This document shows positions 1 to 10,319 of a stretch of DNA of 64,000 nt, one piece after another. Origin of the DNA: Ashinkailepas kermadecensis (taxonomy: Eukaryota > Arthropoda > Thecostraca > Neolepadidae); assembly GCA_034440615.1 (NCBI GenBank), contig JAOTOM010004671.1:62001-126000 (forward strand), given 5' to 3'. Position numbers and translations under genes: made by a program. The notes beneath the pieces were generated by a model, which was given only the letters and a program-made list of their open reading frames with translations, was not told where the DNA came from and ran no database searches. How positions within the stretch are numbered: the first letter of the stretch is position 1; each line of letters opens with the position of its first letter.

Positions 1-473
1 CGATCTCCGTGCGGCTTCACGGCGAGCCCGGTTACCGCCGTCCTCCCTGAGCCATTGCCAGCCCGAGGTGGCCCCGCCCGGACCCATCAGAGGCTGACGA
101 GGCCGCCCCAGAGGGGTCAGGGTCGGCGGGTCCCCTCAACGGAGAGAAAACAGGCATTCAGCGGCATTTGTTGATTACCCCCATGATGTGGAGAGGAAAG
201 CCACAAGCTGATTACCCGCATGATGTGGGGAGCGAACACTGGCAAGGTTACACAGGTACACGCCGTGGCAACAGCTCGTGTCGGCTTTCTCTGTGTTCGT
301 CCCTGCCCGAAATGACGCAATATCGACCGTGGATTGGCGGGAGAAGAGGGTCATCGCACGAGATGACGAAGCCTAGATCACGCCGAGGTCGGACGAGGGC
401 CGGAGTTGTGACGTGACCGTAGTATTCAGCACTGGGCCACTGCTCCTATCGACTCGACCCACCTCATCAGTCA
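1..473. other. Intronic sequence downstream of the 664-870 exon
   Basis: In the direction of the host gene (minus strand) this lies beyond the splice donor at 663-662, so it is the beginning of the next intron. I see no further HOOK-domain exon and no recognisable repeat family. The open frames here are short and unlike any family I know. Confidence 0.6.
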
Positions 474-675
474 CTCGACAACCTGACCAGGTAAGACCCC
501 TCGAAGTTCGAACAAGGTGACTGCCCAGGGGGTGTTTCTCGGGGCCTGCGCCCACCACTGACCTGTTGTATACTCTCGACAACCTGACCGGACCCGACCC
601 CTCGAAGTCCGGACACGGTGCCTGCCCAGGAGGTGTTTCTCTGCGCCTGCGCCCACCACTGACCTGTTGTATGCA
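474..675 (-). repeat. 101-bp tandem duplication carrying an exon end and its splice donor
   Basis: The motif CTCGACAACCTGACC recurs at 474 and 575, and CTCGACA again at 676, giving a 101-bp period. Each unit, read on the minus strand, carries a copy of the last 12 bases of the exon (ATACAACAG at the junction), the donor GTCAGTGGTGGG and about 89 bases of intron. The true donor is GT at 663-662. The duplicate donor is GT at 562-561 and keeps all visible consensus bases. Its exon-like remnant would still read IQQ before the junction. Confidence 0.85.
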
Positions 676-870
676 CTCGACAATGGCATGCTGCGTCTGG
701 TAGTCCATCAGCTTGATGTTGTCCACCACCTTCTGCTTGCAGCTGCACTGCACGGCGCAGCCCAGCACCAGCAGCAGCAGTCGACGCATCTCGTCGGTGG
801 CGGCCGCCGGCTCCGACGCCAGCCGCACGACGTCCGGCAGCCGGGAGACCACCGTCTGACCAAGCACGCT
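664..870 (-). CDS. Girdin: Girdin/CCDC88-like HOOK-domain exon (internal exon)
   Basis: This 207-bp internal exon encodes 69 residues. On the minus strand it is preceded by a pyrimidine-rich acceptor (TTCCCTCAG, AG at 872-871) and followed by a strong donor (CAACAG then GTCAGT, GT at 663-662). It starts and ends in phase 0. The peptide begins SVLGQTVVSRLPDVV and contains LLLLVLGCAVQC at about residues 31-42, then a KQKVVDNIKLMD-like stretch and HAIVECIQQ at the end. This matches the second half of the N-terminal HOOK domain of Girdin/Daple (CCDC88) proteins, where the LLLLLLGCAVQC signature is followed by a helix ending in HIQEV. In that family the domain binds microtubule or dynein-related partners and precedes a long coiled coil linking actin, membrane and G-protein signalling. 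HOOK proteins are related, but their core reads LGCAxNC rather than LGCAVQC. The rest of the gene, including the coiled coil and C terminus, lies outside the window. Confidence 0.9.
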
Positions 871-3369
871 CTGAGGGAACACCAGGTCACGTCACGTCCA
901 GCCATCGCCTCGCCGCACGGCAACACTGCACGCGCTGGTATATTAGGCGAGGTCACGTCTCCACAGCCCGACTGAGGACACTGGACCCCTCCCCACCTGC
1001 TCGACCATCCCGACCTTCCCGACCTTCCGTTAGGCACGTCAAGAAGCGTGCTAGGCTTGTCAGGTCAGGTCAGGTCCAGTCCAGTGGTGCCAGGTTGGAC
1101 AACAACGAAAACCCTGTCTGTGATGTGGGCATGTTGACAATGTGGACAAGCTGGTAGGTCGGTTAAGGTCAGGTTAGGTCGGTTCCACTGACCACAGCCA
1201 TAAAGCACAAATACTATAAACTAATATACCCTTGATCGACCTGGCACCTATTCGAGCAGATGATTGGTGAAGGAAGGCGAGCTCGTCGCCGGTATTGATA
1301 CAGGGAGCAGCCGCATCTCAACACACGATGTTTGCTCGGACTCCCACCTCTCCGGCTGTACACATTGAATAAAGACAGCTCACAAACAACACAACAAGCC
1401 TTGTTAAACTGGCTGTTTGATCTAGCAATGCGCAGAACTTGGAAACATCTCCAGGGAGGAATGTTTTGTACATGGAAACATTTGACGGCAGAGCTATGAT
1501 GCCGAGGCCAACAGTTAGCTGACACACAGCTTGAACTATCTACAACTATCTACAACTATCTACAACCACCGTGCTGCACTCCGAGCTGTAGATACAGCCG
1601 CACATTCAGATCAGATACATATTCAGATGCACTCGGCATTCAGATTTGTCGAGACAACCACAAAGGCAGGCACTGAATTATTTCAGGGTGAAAAGCCGTA
1701 TCCGAAGTCCGATCATGCTAATCTCGCAATAGAGTTTGCACTCAGGTTGTTCTCTTCGAAGAATTGTCGTATTTACCTCAGATGTGAATCATGTAACGAC
1801 AAGCTCAACGGAAGGTCGGACAGTTGGAACAGGTCGGGCAGGTCGGGCATATTTTGGTGCAAACAAACTAGATCCGTCTATGATGCACGACAAACGTGTA
1901 CATGCTACGGCTCAATCTTGTAGTGAGCTGGGCAATAGCAAGAAAACGTCACGTGTCGCCTCTGTTGAATAGCTACAGGCAACGTCCGGTGACACTTCAA
2001 AAGTGGTGTCACCATGGTTACAGCTCTGGGAAGCCGGGTAAGTGGGGGAGGGTAAGCGGCCGAAGATCACCAGCTCATGCTGTGTTGCACTCAAGCGGTG
2101 TCGTAAGGCTTTCCGGCGAACATACTCAGAGGATCGTCCCTTATGAGCGACACCCCTGAACCGTCTTGCAAACACTCGCCTGTCGCAGCCAGGGCTTTAT
2201 TTTCAACTGAGGAAGCATGCCACCCGGTCAGCAGTGATTCGGATTTATTTTACGTTTGATTGCGATAAAGGAAGGAAGACTGTGCTGAAACATATCTGAG
2301 CACGCGGAACAGAGTGCGGCATAGCTTCAACAACCCTCCTTTTACAAGGAACCGGCGTAAAAAGTACATACATTCCAATAAGCCCTTTTTATGGCCGGTT
2401 TCGATTGTATTCTCCTGCTTCAAGCGTTGGAGTGAAGGCCACTGGATTATTGAAACTGCGATTTCCTCATAGGCAGTTTCAAGTATGGAATAAAGCGGAA
2501 ACTGAATAGAGTTTCGGTGTCAAATTTCCTTATCACCTAATGTAAGACAACTACACTAAATTCCTGGCATTCGCTAATAGGGTTTCAAAGCCTTAATGTT
2601 TTTCATGCTTAAAACTTCGCATGCTTATCATACACACATCAATTCCTGGCAGCATTGTTTTAGAAACTCCATTCTATAAATATGATTCATTCAACTGCAC
2701 TTGTTGCACTGGCATATACCTAGCGAAGAATTCAGCGCTAATTAAAAAATAGCAACTAGTTGGATGGGTGTGTTCCGAGTTATTGTTGTACATGCAAACA
2801 AGATCAACAATGCACTAGTAGGTGGCAAACGTGGGAAATATTGGCACGATGCAAGCGTAGAAAATGAGTATGCATTGCTTTAAATTAATTTAAGCCCAAA
2901 GGCATGTGTAAGATTCTTCGGAAGAGGGCGCAGCAGCCACCAATGTAGTCGCATGTGTCTAGCACCGGCGCTTCATGGGCTTCGTTCCTCAATACGCACA
3001 ATAGCTGCTGATGAACCGGAACTGCATCAGAAAGACACACGGTCGAGTCCTGGCTACGTAACCCTGGGGCCTAATGCTAACTTCGTTCACAAAACTGACG
3101 CCAGCTGGTTGGCATGCACTGTATCGTCGGAATTAGGTATATCTGCGAAAGAAGGTGCTTGGCTTTCTATGCAGTTTGTAGGTGAGCATTTGTGTTCGTT
3201 TGTTTCCACGCTCTAAGTGAAAGTGAGATATATTCCATTAGGACTTTTGAGGCATGCGGAAATTGCAGAGCGTGCAAGATAATTGGGTCTTCGAAACTTC
3301 AAAAATTACCATCAATTGCGTTTGTCCTGCATAGATATACATACAAATGGCGTCTCACACGTAGCTGCT
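871..3369. other. Intronic sequence without recognisable genes
   Basis: Mostly unique, with an AT-richer part at about 2200-2900. Small features only: TCAGG-type pentamers at about 1056-1080 and 1160-1185, and three copies of an 11-bp CTACAACTATC unit at 1536-1566. Open frames are short and unlike known proteins. Confidence 0.5.
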
Positions 3370-4515
3370 GGACCCATCAGTGTATACACGTTGTACCATG
3401 TTACTGGGCCCATCAGTGTGTGCACGTTGTACCATGTTACTGGGCCCATCAGTGTGTGCACGTTGTGCCATGTTACTGGGCCCATCAGTGTGTGCACGTT
3501 GTGCCATGTTACTGGGCCCATCAGTGTGTGCACGTTGTACCATGTTACTGGGCCCATCAGTGTGTGCACGTTGTACCATGTTACTGGGCCCATCAGTGTG
3601 TGCACGTTGTACCATGTTATTGGGCCCATCAGTGTGTGCACGTTGTACCATGTTACTGGGCCCATCAGTGTGTGCACGTTGTGCCATGTTACTGGGCCCA
3701 TCAGTGTGTGCACGTTGTGCCATGTTACTGGGCCCATCAGGTGTGCACGTTGTGCCATGTTACTGGGCCCATCAGTGTGTGCACGTTGTACCATGTTACT
3801 GGACCCATCAGTGTGTGCACGTTGTACCATGTTACTGGGCCCATCAGTGTGTGCACGTTGTACCATGTTACTGGGCCCATCAGTGTGTGCACGTTGTACC
3901 ATGTTATTGGGCCCATCAGTGTGTGCACGTTGTACCATGTTACTGGGCCCATCAGTGTGTGCACGTTGTGCCATGTTACTGGGCCCATCAGTGTGTGCAC
4001 GTTGTGCCATGTTACTGGGCCCATCAGTGTGTGCACGGTGTGCCATGTTACTGGGCCCATCAGTGTGTGCACGTTGTACCATGTTACTGGGCCCATCAGT
4101 GTGTGCACGTTGTACCATGTTACTGGGCCCATCAGTGTGTGCACGTTGTACCATGTTACTGGGCCCATCAGTGTGTGCACGTTGTACCATGTTACTGGGC
4201 CCATCAGTGTGTGCACGTTGTGCCATGTTACTGGGCCCATCAGTGTGTGCACGTTGTACCATGTTACTGGGCCCATCAGTGTGTGCACGTTGTACCATGT
4301 TACTGGGCCCATCAGTGTGTGCACGTTGTACCATGTTACTGGGCCCATCAGTGTGTGCACGTTGTGCCATGTTACTGGGCCCATCAGTGTGTGCACGTTG
4401 TATCATGTTACTGGACCCATCAGTGTGTGCACGTTGTACCATGTTACTGGGCCCATCAGTGTGTGCACGGTGTGCCATGTTATTGGGCCCATCAGTGTGT
4501 GCACGGTGTGCCATA
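3370..4515. repeat. 36-bp minisatellite, about 32 copies
   Basis: The unit contains CCATGTTACTGGGCCCATCA followed by GTGTGTGCACGTTGT. Successive CCATG sites at 3396 and 3432 show the 36-bp period. Copies differ mainly at one site (TACC or TGCC) and a few others. One copy near 3740 has lost 2 bp, which shifts every reading frame. Because 36 is divisible by 3, frames of about 380-460 codons stay open on both strands. These are period-12 peptide repeats, not plausible genes. Confidence 0.95.
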
Positions 4516-4795
4516 CTTGCACGCTTTTTGAGCAACAATCGTTTCTGAGGAACTACTGTTTACTTGTAAACTGATTACATGCTTCATCATTTGGCGATTC
4601 ATCAATTGTCATCCTTTGACATTAGCTGGGTCAGCTGGGCTGCCAGAGAGCGGCCATCATTTCCGTTACCACGTAATCAAACTTGGTGGTGCCTCTCCCA
4701 CGATATGTTCTGCGTCGCTCGTCCGATCCCAGGCCGTCCGTGCCCAGGCCAACCTCAGTCCGCCGGACATCGGCCGGCCGTACCGACCGGGCAGC

Positions 4796-5155
4796 GTCGG
4801 GCAGGTCGGGCAGTGCCGGACACCGCCGGGCAGCGTAGCTTCGGGCAGTACCGGACACCGCCGGGCAGCGTCGGGCAGTGTCGGGCAGCGTCGGGCATTG
4901 TCGGGCAGTGTCGGGCAGCACCGGACAGCGTCGGGCATTGTCGGGCAGTGTCGGGCAGCACCGGATAACGCCGGGCAGCGCCGGGCAGTACCGGACACCG
5001 CCGGGCAGCGCCGGGCAGTACCGGACACCGCCGGGCAGTACCGGACACCGCCGGGCAGCGCCGGGCAGTACCGGACACCGCCGGGCAGTACCGGACACCG
5101 CCGGGCAGCGTCGGGCAGCGTCGGGCAGTGTCGGGCAGTGCCGGACCGGCCGGTC
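4796..5155. repeat. 10-bp GC-rich minisatellite (GGGCAGNNYC), about 35 copies
   Basis: Units such as GGGCAGTGTC, GGGCAGCGTC, GGGCAGTACC and GGACACCGCC follow each other with a 10-bp period. GGGCAGTACCGGACACCGCC forms a 20-bp higher-order pair between about 4980 and 5105. Frames stay open on both strands by periodicity (CPALPGGVRY-type peptides) and are not taken as genes. Confidence 0.9.
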
Positions 5156-5394
5156 GGAGCGCGTTGGAGCGCGGCCGACGGCTGCCGACGCCGACGTAAT
5201 GACGCGACCGTTGGCCGGCCGCGCCGACTCTGTATATACACGCGGCCGACGGTCTGCCAGCCTGGCAGCCGACCCGTCGTCCGACGGCCGACCAGCGCAC
5301 GTGGGAAGACCCACTGATGGGTGGCAGAAGTGGCGGTCACCCACTCGGACGGCACGCCCAACCGACCCCGCACAGCGTACCAGCTCCCAGACAG

Positions 5395-5731
5395 CGTCAC
5401 CACCTCTGGACCGATGGACAGTACTCGGACCAGCTCCCAGTCGGCGTCACCACCTCTGGACCGATGGACCGTACTCGGACCAGCCCCTAATTGCCAACAC
5501 CTCTGGACCGATGGGTCGTGCTCGGGCAAGCTCCCAGACGGCGTCACCACCTCTGGACCGATGGACCGTGCTCGGACCAGCCCCTAATTGCCGCCACCTC
5601 TGGACCGATGGACCGTACTCGGACCAGCTCCCAGACGGCGTCACCACCTCTGGACCGATGGGCCGTACTCGGATCAGCCCCTAATTGTCACCACCTCTGG
5701 ACCGATGGACCGTACTCGGACCAGCTCCTAG
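5395..5731. repeat. Minisatellite alternating 50- and 47-bp units
   Basis: ACCTCTGGACCGATGG starts at about 5402, 5452, 5499, 5549, 5596, 5646 and 5693, so spacings alternate 50 and 47. The 50-bp units carry CAGCTCCCAGACGGCGTC. The 47-bp units carry CAGCCCCTAATTGCC. The array is interrupted at 5732 by a SINE and resumes at about 5904-5945. Confidence 0.9.
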
Positions 5732-5893
5732 CCTTGGTTGGTTATTGGTTTTACGACGCATCGACCGTTGAGTCATGTAGCGTCGCCAATCTCTCACGCC
5801 GATTGGCCGCGGGCGAAGAGTAGCGACAGGTGAGACTCGAACCCACAACCTTTCGATTGTGAGACGGGAAACTTACCCCTAGACTACACGTGC
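5732..5893 (-). mobile_element. tRNA-derived SINE, Val/Glu-like head, inside a minisatellite
   Basis: A 162-bp insertion flanked by an 11-bp perfect target-site duplication CCAGCTCCTAG (5721-5731 and 5894-5904). On the minus strand it has a box A-like GTAGTCTAGGGGTAAG, a region CTCACAATCGAAAGGTTGTG matching a tRNA anticodon arm with CAC in the anticodon position, and a box B-like GGTTCGAGTCTC. The body follows (CCGCGGCCAATCGGCGTGAG, then TTGGCGACGCTA) and the tail is CCAATAACCAACCAA. It is the same family as the copy at 21625-21791 in opposite orientation. The acceptor stem does not pair, so it is not a tRNA gene. Confidence 0.92.
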
Positions 5894-5964
5894 CCAGCTC
5901 CTAGATTCGTCACCACCTCTGGACCTCTGGACCGTACTCGGACCAGCTCCCGCATCCTCTTGAG

Positions 5965-6065
5965 TGGCCTTAAGGACCGCTCTAATATCGTCTTGAGTGA
6001 CATTAATGTCCGCTCTAATATTGTTTTGAGCAGCCTTCAGGACCGCTCTAATATCGTCCTGAGTG
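5965..6065. repeat. 33-bp tandem repeat, 3 copies
   Basis: CCGCTCTAATAT occurs at 5977, 6010 and 6043. The minus-strand frame reads 11-residue repeats of the form TQDDIRAVLKA, within an open frame of about 78 codons (5879-6112). No start context or splice site makes it a credible gene. Confidence 0.8.
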
Positions 6066-6294
6066 GCCCGTGAACAGTGCGTACCCGCCGGTACATCGAT
6101 CATGGACGACAAGCACAGAACACACCGAAAGCCGTGACTATGGAATTTTGGCGTAGAGGCCCTCGAGGCGTGAAAGCATTGCCTTAATGCTGAGCATGCA
6201 TTGTTGCTTTAATGCTGGCCATAGACCGTAGACTGTAGCGATCCGTTCCGTACTGTCAGATCTTGGAATCCGCGGGTCCGTCGTCAGAGGTCCA

Positions 6295-6497
6295 CTGGTC
6301 CGCACAGATACTGCGCCGCAAGCCCCACAGATCTCACTGTGCCGGCCGCCGCACAGATACTGCGCCGCAAGCCCCACAGATCTCACTGTGCCGGCCGCCG
6401 CACAGATACTGCGCCGCAAGCCCCACAGATCTCACTGTGCCGGCCGCCGCACAGATACTGCGCCGCAAGCCGCACAGATCTCACTGTGCCGGCCGCC
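6295..6497. repeat. 49-bp tandem repeat, 4 copies
   Basis: CGCACAGATAC recurs at 6301, 6350, 6399 and 6448. Each unit ends in GTGCCGGCCGC. Copies are almost identical, implying recent amplification. Confidence 0.92.
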
Positions 6498-7054
6498 GCC
6501 CAACATTAACTGACGTCCGCTTCGGTCACTTCGGCGAAAACTGAGCAAGCAGCCGGACTCTTTCCCGGTGCAGATGCCAACGCAATGCGACACCAAGACA
6601 CGTCAGCAGTGGCTACCTTGCGACGCTGCGCCGGCGTGTTGGGCAACTGTGACGCAGAGCGGGAGCCGTGCACGCAACGGCCGGCCGGCTGTGCTGGGAG
6701 CGTCACCCGACTCCGCTCGGCCCCAGTGTCCTGTCTGTTTAATGGGTGTTCCCAGTGAGCCGTACAGCACTGCCCAGGTCAGACTTTCGCCGACCGATTG
6801 TGGCAGCCCATTGTGACCCGGGGCGCTCTATTTTGTGCCGGTTGCGTCACGTAGTGGCGTGTCCGCGCCACGCGAGACCCACCCGGCTCTGTGTGCACGC
6901 TCTTCCGTGGCCGACCGAGCGGGTGTCCTGCCGGGTCGGCCGGCGTTCACGTCGCCCATCACTTCCGACATCGTCTCGCTCTTCGGGAGTGACAGGTCGC
7001 CCGGCGCTCACGCAGTGGGCCCGTGCCCCTGTGCGCGTGGCCTGGGCCGCGCGA

Positions 7055-7250
7055 GGGTGCGTGTGGCCACGTGAGGTCTGTACGAGGCCGACGTGAGGCC
7101 ACGCGAGGACTTCACGAGGCAGACGTGAGGCAGACGTGAGGCCGACGTGAGGCCACGTAAGGTCTGCACGAGGCCCACATGAGGCCCACGTGTGGCCGCG
7201 TGAGGTCTGCACGAGGCCTACATGAGGCCACGCGAGGCCACGTCAGGTCT
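7055..7250. repeat. Degenerate short repeat rich in ACGTGAGGCC
   Basis: Irregularly spaced copies of CACGTGAGGTCTGCACGAGG and GACGTGAGGC. The period is not constant (about 10-36 bp), consistent with an old, decaying array. It contains several CACGTG palindromes. Confidence 0.7.
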
Positions 7251-7377
7251 GCGTGCCAGCTGACCGTGCGGCCGCCGCCCGGTCGTGCAGCGTGATACAA
7301 ACACAGACCCGTGGTCGTGGCTAGCCGTGGGCATCACCGTCTGCGAATGTCGTCCACCAGCCAGCATCTGCGCTCCG

Positions 7378-7433
7378 GGCCGGGAGCGGGGGCGGGGGCG
7401 GGGGCGGGGGCGGGGGCGGGGCGGGGGCGGGGG
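7378..7433 (+). repeat. (GGGGGC)n tract with G-quadruplex potential
   Basis: At least eight runs of four or five G separated by single C bases, in an almost perfect 6-bp repeat. The plus strand easily meets the four-run rule for intramolecular G-quadruplexes. Confidence 0.9.
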
Positions 7434-7785
7434 CAGTTCCGATCCGTGGTCGTGGGGCGGCGCAGACCCTTCTCCTCGGCTGAAGTTAAACTCTTCGTCA
7501 GACAGGAGCAGACCTTGGTCCGGAAATCGGCATATGAAGCGCACGGAAACGTAATATTTCTGATGGGAATGCATATAATACGTGAGAAAACTCAGGATAC
7601 CATTGAATTTCAGTACACCAGTCAGATCCACGCACCAACCAATATATCCATACTCGTCGTCACTATATTCGAAGACGTCTCACCTCCCACATACACAAAA
7701 TCAGCCATCAACACACTCATCTCGCGGCACCTACGCGGCCATGACGTCACAGAGTTAGCACCCAGTGCGTGTAGCTCTGCACTAA

Positions 7786-7848
7786 GTTAGTTAGTTCGTT
7801 GTTTGGACTTTAGAGCACCGCGACTGCTATACGGTGTCATGTTGCGCC
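7786..7848 (-). mobile_element. Hairpin mini-retroposon copy 1
   Basis: Read on the minus strand it begins GGCGCAACATGACACC, continues GCAGTCGCGGTGC, then TAAAGTCCAAACAACG and ends in repeated AACT. This matches the order of modules in the other seven copies (13568, 22893, 25268, 41872, 42462, 42533 and 62756). It is diverged and no clear target-site duplication is visible. Confidence 0.7.
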
Positions 7849-8092
7849 ATAACTCAGACGGCCGTCGGAATGCGGTTAAGTGCAGGACCAGGCTTCACAT
7901 CGTGAACACTGTCTACATGGCACTATTGCGCTACATACTCTGCATGTAATATATATATATATATATTTATATATGTCGTTGAAAACGATACTACAGGTAA
8001 GAATTCCATTAGTTGTCCCGATTGGACAACGCCGGATAGAACATTACTACGGGAAGCCACCTGGATACATCCAAAATGACGGTGATGCTTGT

Positions 8093-8273
8093 GGGGCGGG
8101 GATGGCCGAGTGGTTAAGGTGCCGGGCTCTGGGTACCAAAGGTCCCGGGTTCGACACTCGCACCGCTCGGGACATTTCCCAATCCCGCGGCCAACCGGCG
8201 AAACAGTGTGGCCGGCGCCATTAGCCGTGAATGTGCAAAAAGCGCGTCGTGAACCACCCAATAAACAAATAAA
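8093..8273 (+). mobile_element. tRNA-derived SINE, Leu/Ser-like head
   Basis: A 181-bp element between 14-bp direct repeats with one mismatch: ACGGTGATGCTTGT (8079-8092) and ACGGTGATGTTTGT (8274-8287). The head has box A TGGCCGAGTGGTTAAGG, typical of tRNA-Leu/Ser D arms, and box B GGTTCGACACT. There is no long variable arm and no closed acceptor stem. The body CCGCGGCCAACCGGCG and the ending GCGTCGTGAACCACCCAATA match the other SINEs here although the head differs. Confidence 0.9.
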
Positions 8274-8520
8274 ACGGTGATGTTTGTCAGCGTAAAAAGG
8301 ATATGAGATTTAAAAAAAACTTGGCGGACTATCAGTGATTGCCGACAAGTTGTAACATTTGATTTTGCATTGTCATTTTCTTATTAAATTTCATATTAAT
8401 TGAATTAATTTTATATTTTACATGACATTATGACATCTGGAGCACTCAAGTTTGTCGCCACCGCATAGCAGATAGCCGTGAAGTGTGCCAAATGCGGAGG
8501 CGGCACAGTGTCACCCCTTC

Positions 8521-9495
8521 CTATCTAAATTTACCACAAGACAAGCCCCATGGTCCCAGACGTTGCTTGATGGCTCTCAGTTTGTTCGCAGACGTCGAGT
8601 TCCACACTGCCTGCCACTTGTCCAGGAGGAAAATGCACACTTCTCGGTAATGGTCCGTGGCGGGGAGTGGCAATGATGTGGTGCACGGCGCATGCGATAC
8701 TCGCTTTGCCCCAGCACTCGCCAGCTCGTTTCCAGAAACGTTCGCATGGTTAGAGAGCCAGCACAGAACTATCGGTCGTCCCAAGTGCCGCGCAGCGGTA
8801 AGACGGCTCTGAATATCCCTCAACAAGGGGTTGGAGGGATAAAATATGTTGAGGGGCAAAAGGCTGCTTAAATAATCGGTGTCAATCGCCCTCCGACACA
8901 TCGATATAACATGGAGCTTTCAGAATAGCGACAAGTTCTGCCAAGTACACAGATGCGCACGTCGGGAGGGAGAACGATCTGCCAAAACAAAAGCACTGCC
9001 CACATCAACATCTGTTCGAGACCCATCAGCATAGGGTGCCACCTGTTCCTGGAATGACCAAATGTGTTCGAGGGCCAGTGCGCGAAGTTCTTCGGGGGAC
9101 ACATCGGCTTTTCTCGTTCTTGCGAGAGATACATCCTCCGGTACGATGAACCGTCATGGGTGGTCTACATGTCACCGACTCTCCTGGTTCTTTGAAGCTT
9201 CACTCAACTTTCCCGGAAGAGCTTTACCAATGCGCATACCAATCGGGACGGCACGCAAACTTCGTTCCGCGGAAAAATGTGTTGGCATTCGTCGCGAAAA
9301 AGCGTACGAGTAGACAGCGTGGTCAGGAAACTGGCGAACCTTGCAAGCGCAGCGCATTCCCAGCCTTCTTCTGCGCAGACGAAGAGGTGGCTAGTATGCT
9401 TTTGGCAAACGACTCATCGTGGGTGAGGTGCGGAATGCTCCGGTTGCAATGCGGATAGCGGTGTGATGAACGGTGTCCAGCGTTCTTTTGGTGGG
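8521..9495 (-). pseudogene. LINE relic: end of reverse transcriptase and RNase H domain
   Basis: One minus-strand frame can be followed from about 9495 to 8521 with three in-frame stops and no frameshift. It opens with TLDTVHHTAIRIATGAFRTS (about 9483-9424), a hallmark of the region after the reverse-transcriptase thumb in Jockey/I-type LINEs. A VRQFPDHAVYSYAF stretch follows. Then comes an RNase H domain: YADGSRTDVDVGSAFV carrying the first catalytic Asp (about 9033-8986), later IVLCWLSNHANVSGNELA in the conserved His/Asn-Glu region, and a tail LDKWQAVWNSTSANKLRAI. Presence of RNase H points to an I-like rather than classical Jockey clade, which is an inference. The 5-prime half and the catalytic reverse-transcriptase core are absent. 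It is a dead copy. Confidence 0.88.
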
Positions 9496-10148
9496 ACTCG
9501 GCTGTGTCTTGTTAGACGAGGCAGGCAGGATGTTCTTGTGCTTGTGGTTGCCATGTTATTTTGTTTGTGTTCTGCTCCTCGTGACGTCCCACCACATAGG
9601 AGCCCTAGTGAGTGGACGCCTGTGTCCCGCGGACGGGGCTCAACCAGGCACCCGAAGAGCTACATGGGGCAAGCGATGCCATCCCCGGCCAAAAGACCTA
9701 CCACCCCGACCGGGACCCAGCACCGCCGGCCCATTGGCCCCTGCCAGCCAGGCCGCCAGGCACTGAGACGAAGCCCAAGCTTCAGCCCTGAGCGACCTGT
9801 CACTTGAACTGTATGGGACCATACGAGCCCGCCCGTTCCTCCGGGATATCACATCATATTAACACATCACAGTAAAGCATGATTCAAGGCACCAGCAAAA
9901 CGTTGCTTCATGTTGCCAAACATGCAGCCGTTTGCCATTGTAATTTTGAAATGATTGGATGAAAGGTGTCCAAACGTACGACAGCAACAAAATGTGACTC
10001 ACCCAACTGGCATCTGTGTGCATTGATGCTGTGAGGGCGGGGATGCCAAACTCGCTGCTGAGCTCCAGCTAGAATGTTGTTTTTGTCCAATTATCCGCTG
10101 GTGCCCGGTCATTTGTTCGGCGGCGGCCAAGCAGAACGCCCTCCGACA
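9496..10148. other. Intronic sequence, nothing assigned
   Basis: Moderately GC-rich. Overlapping open frames of about 100 codons at 9463-9807 are in competing phases and resemble nothing known. They may be part of LINE-flanking or host intronic sequence. Confidence 0.4.
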
Positions 10149-10316
10149 GGCTAAATGACGTCACTGGGGGCTGGCTCGCTCGTGCGGAGCCGCGTGGCGA
10201 CACAATGCGCGTGGCCCGTCCGGCGGCCGGCAGGCTAAATGACGTCACTGGGGGCTGGCTCGCTCGTGCGGCGCTGCGCGGCGACACAATGCGCGTGGCC
10301 CGTCCGGCGGCCGGCA
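10149..10316. repeat. 84-bp direct duplication with CRE-type palindromes
   Basis: GGCTAAATGACGTCACTGGG occurs at about 10149 and 10233, followed in both copies by GGCTGGCTCGCTCGTGCGG and a shared ending GCGTGGCCCGTCCGGCGGCC. Each copy carries the palindrome TGACGTCA, a full cAMP-response-element half-site pair. There is no evidence that it is used. Confidence 0.9.
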
Positions 10317-10319
10317 GTG

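Noticed and set aside
708..1037. Alternative frames over the Girdin exon
   Set aside because: They lie in other phases of the same strand or on the opposite strand. Only the frame ending at GTCAGT gives the conserved HOOK peptide.
3192..4574. Open frames of 380-460 codons on both strands
   Set aside because: They coincide with the 36-bp array. A unit divisible by three keeps every phase open, and the peptides are pure 12-residue repeats.
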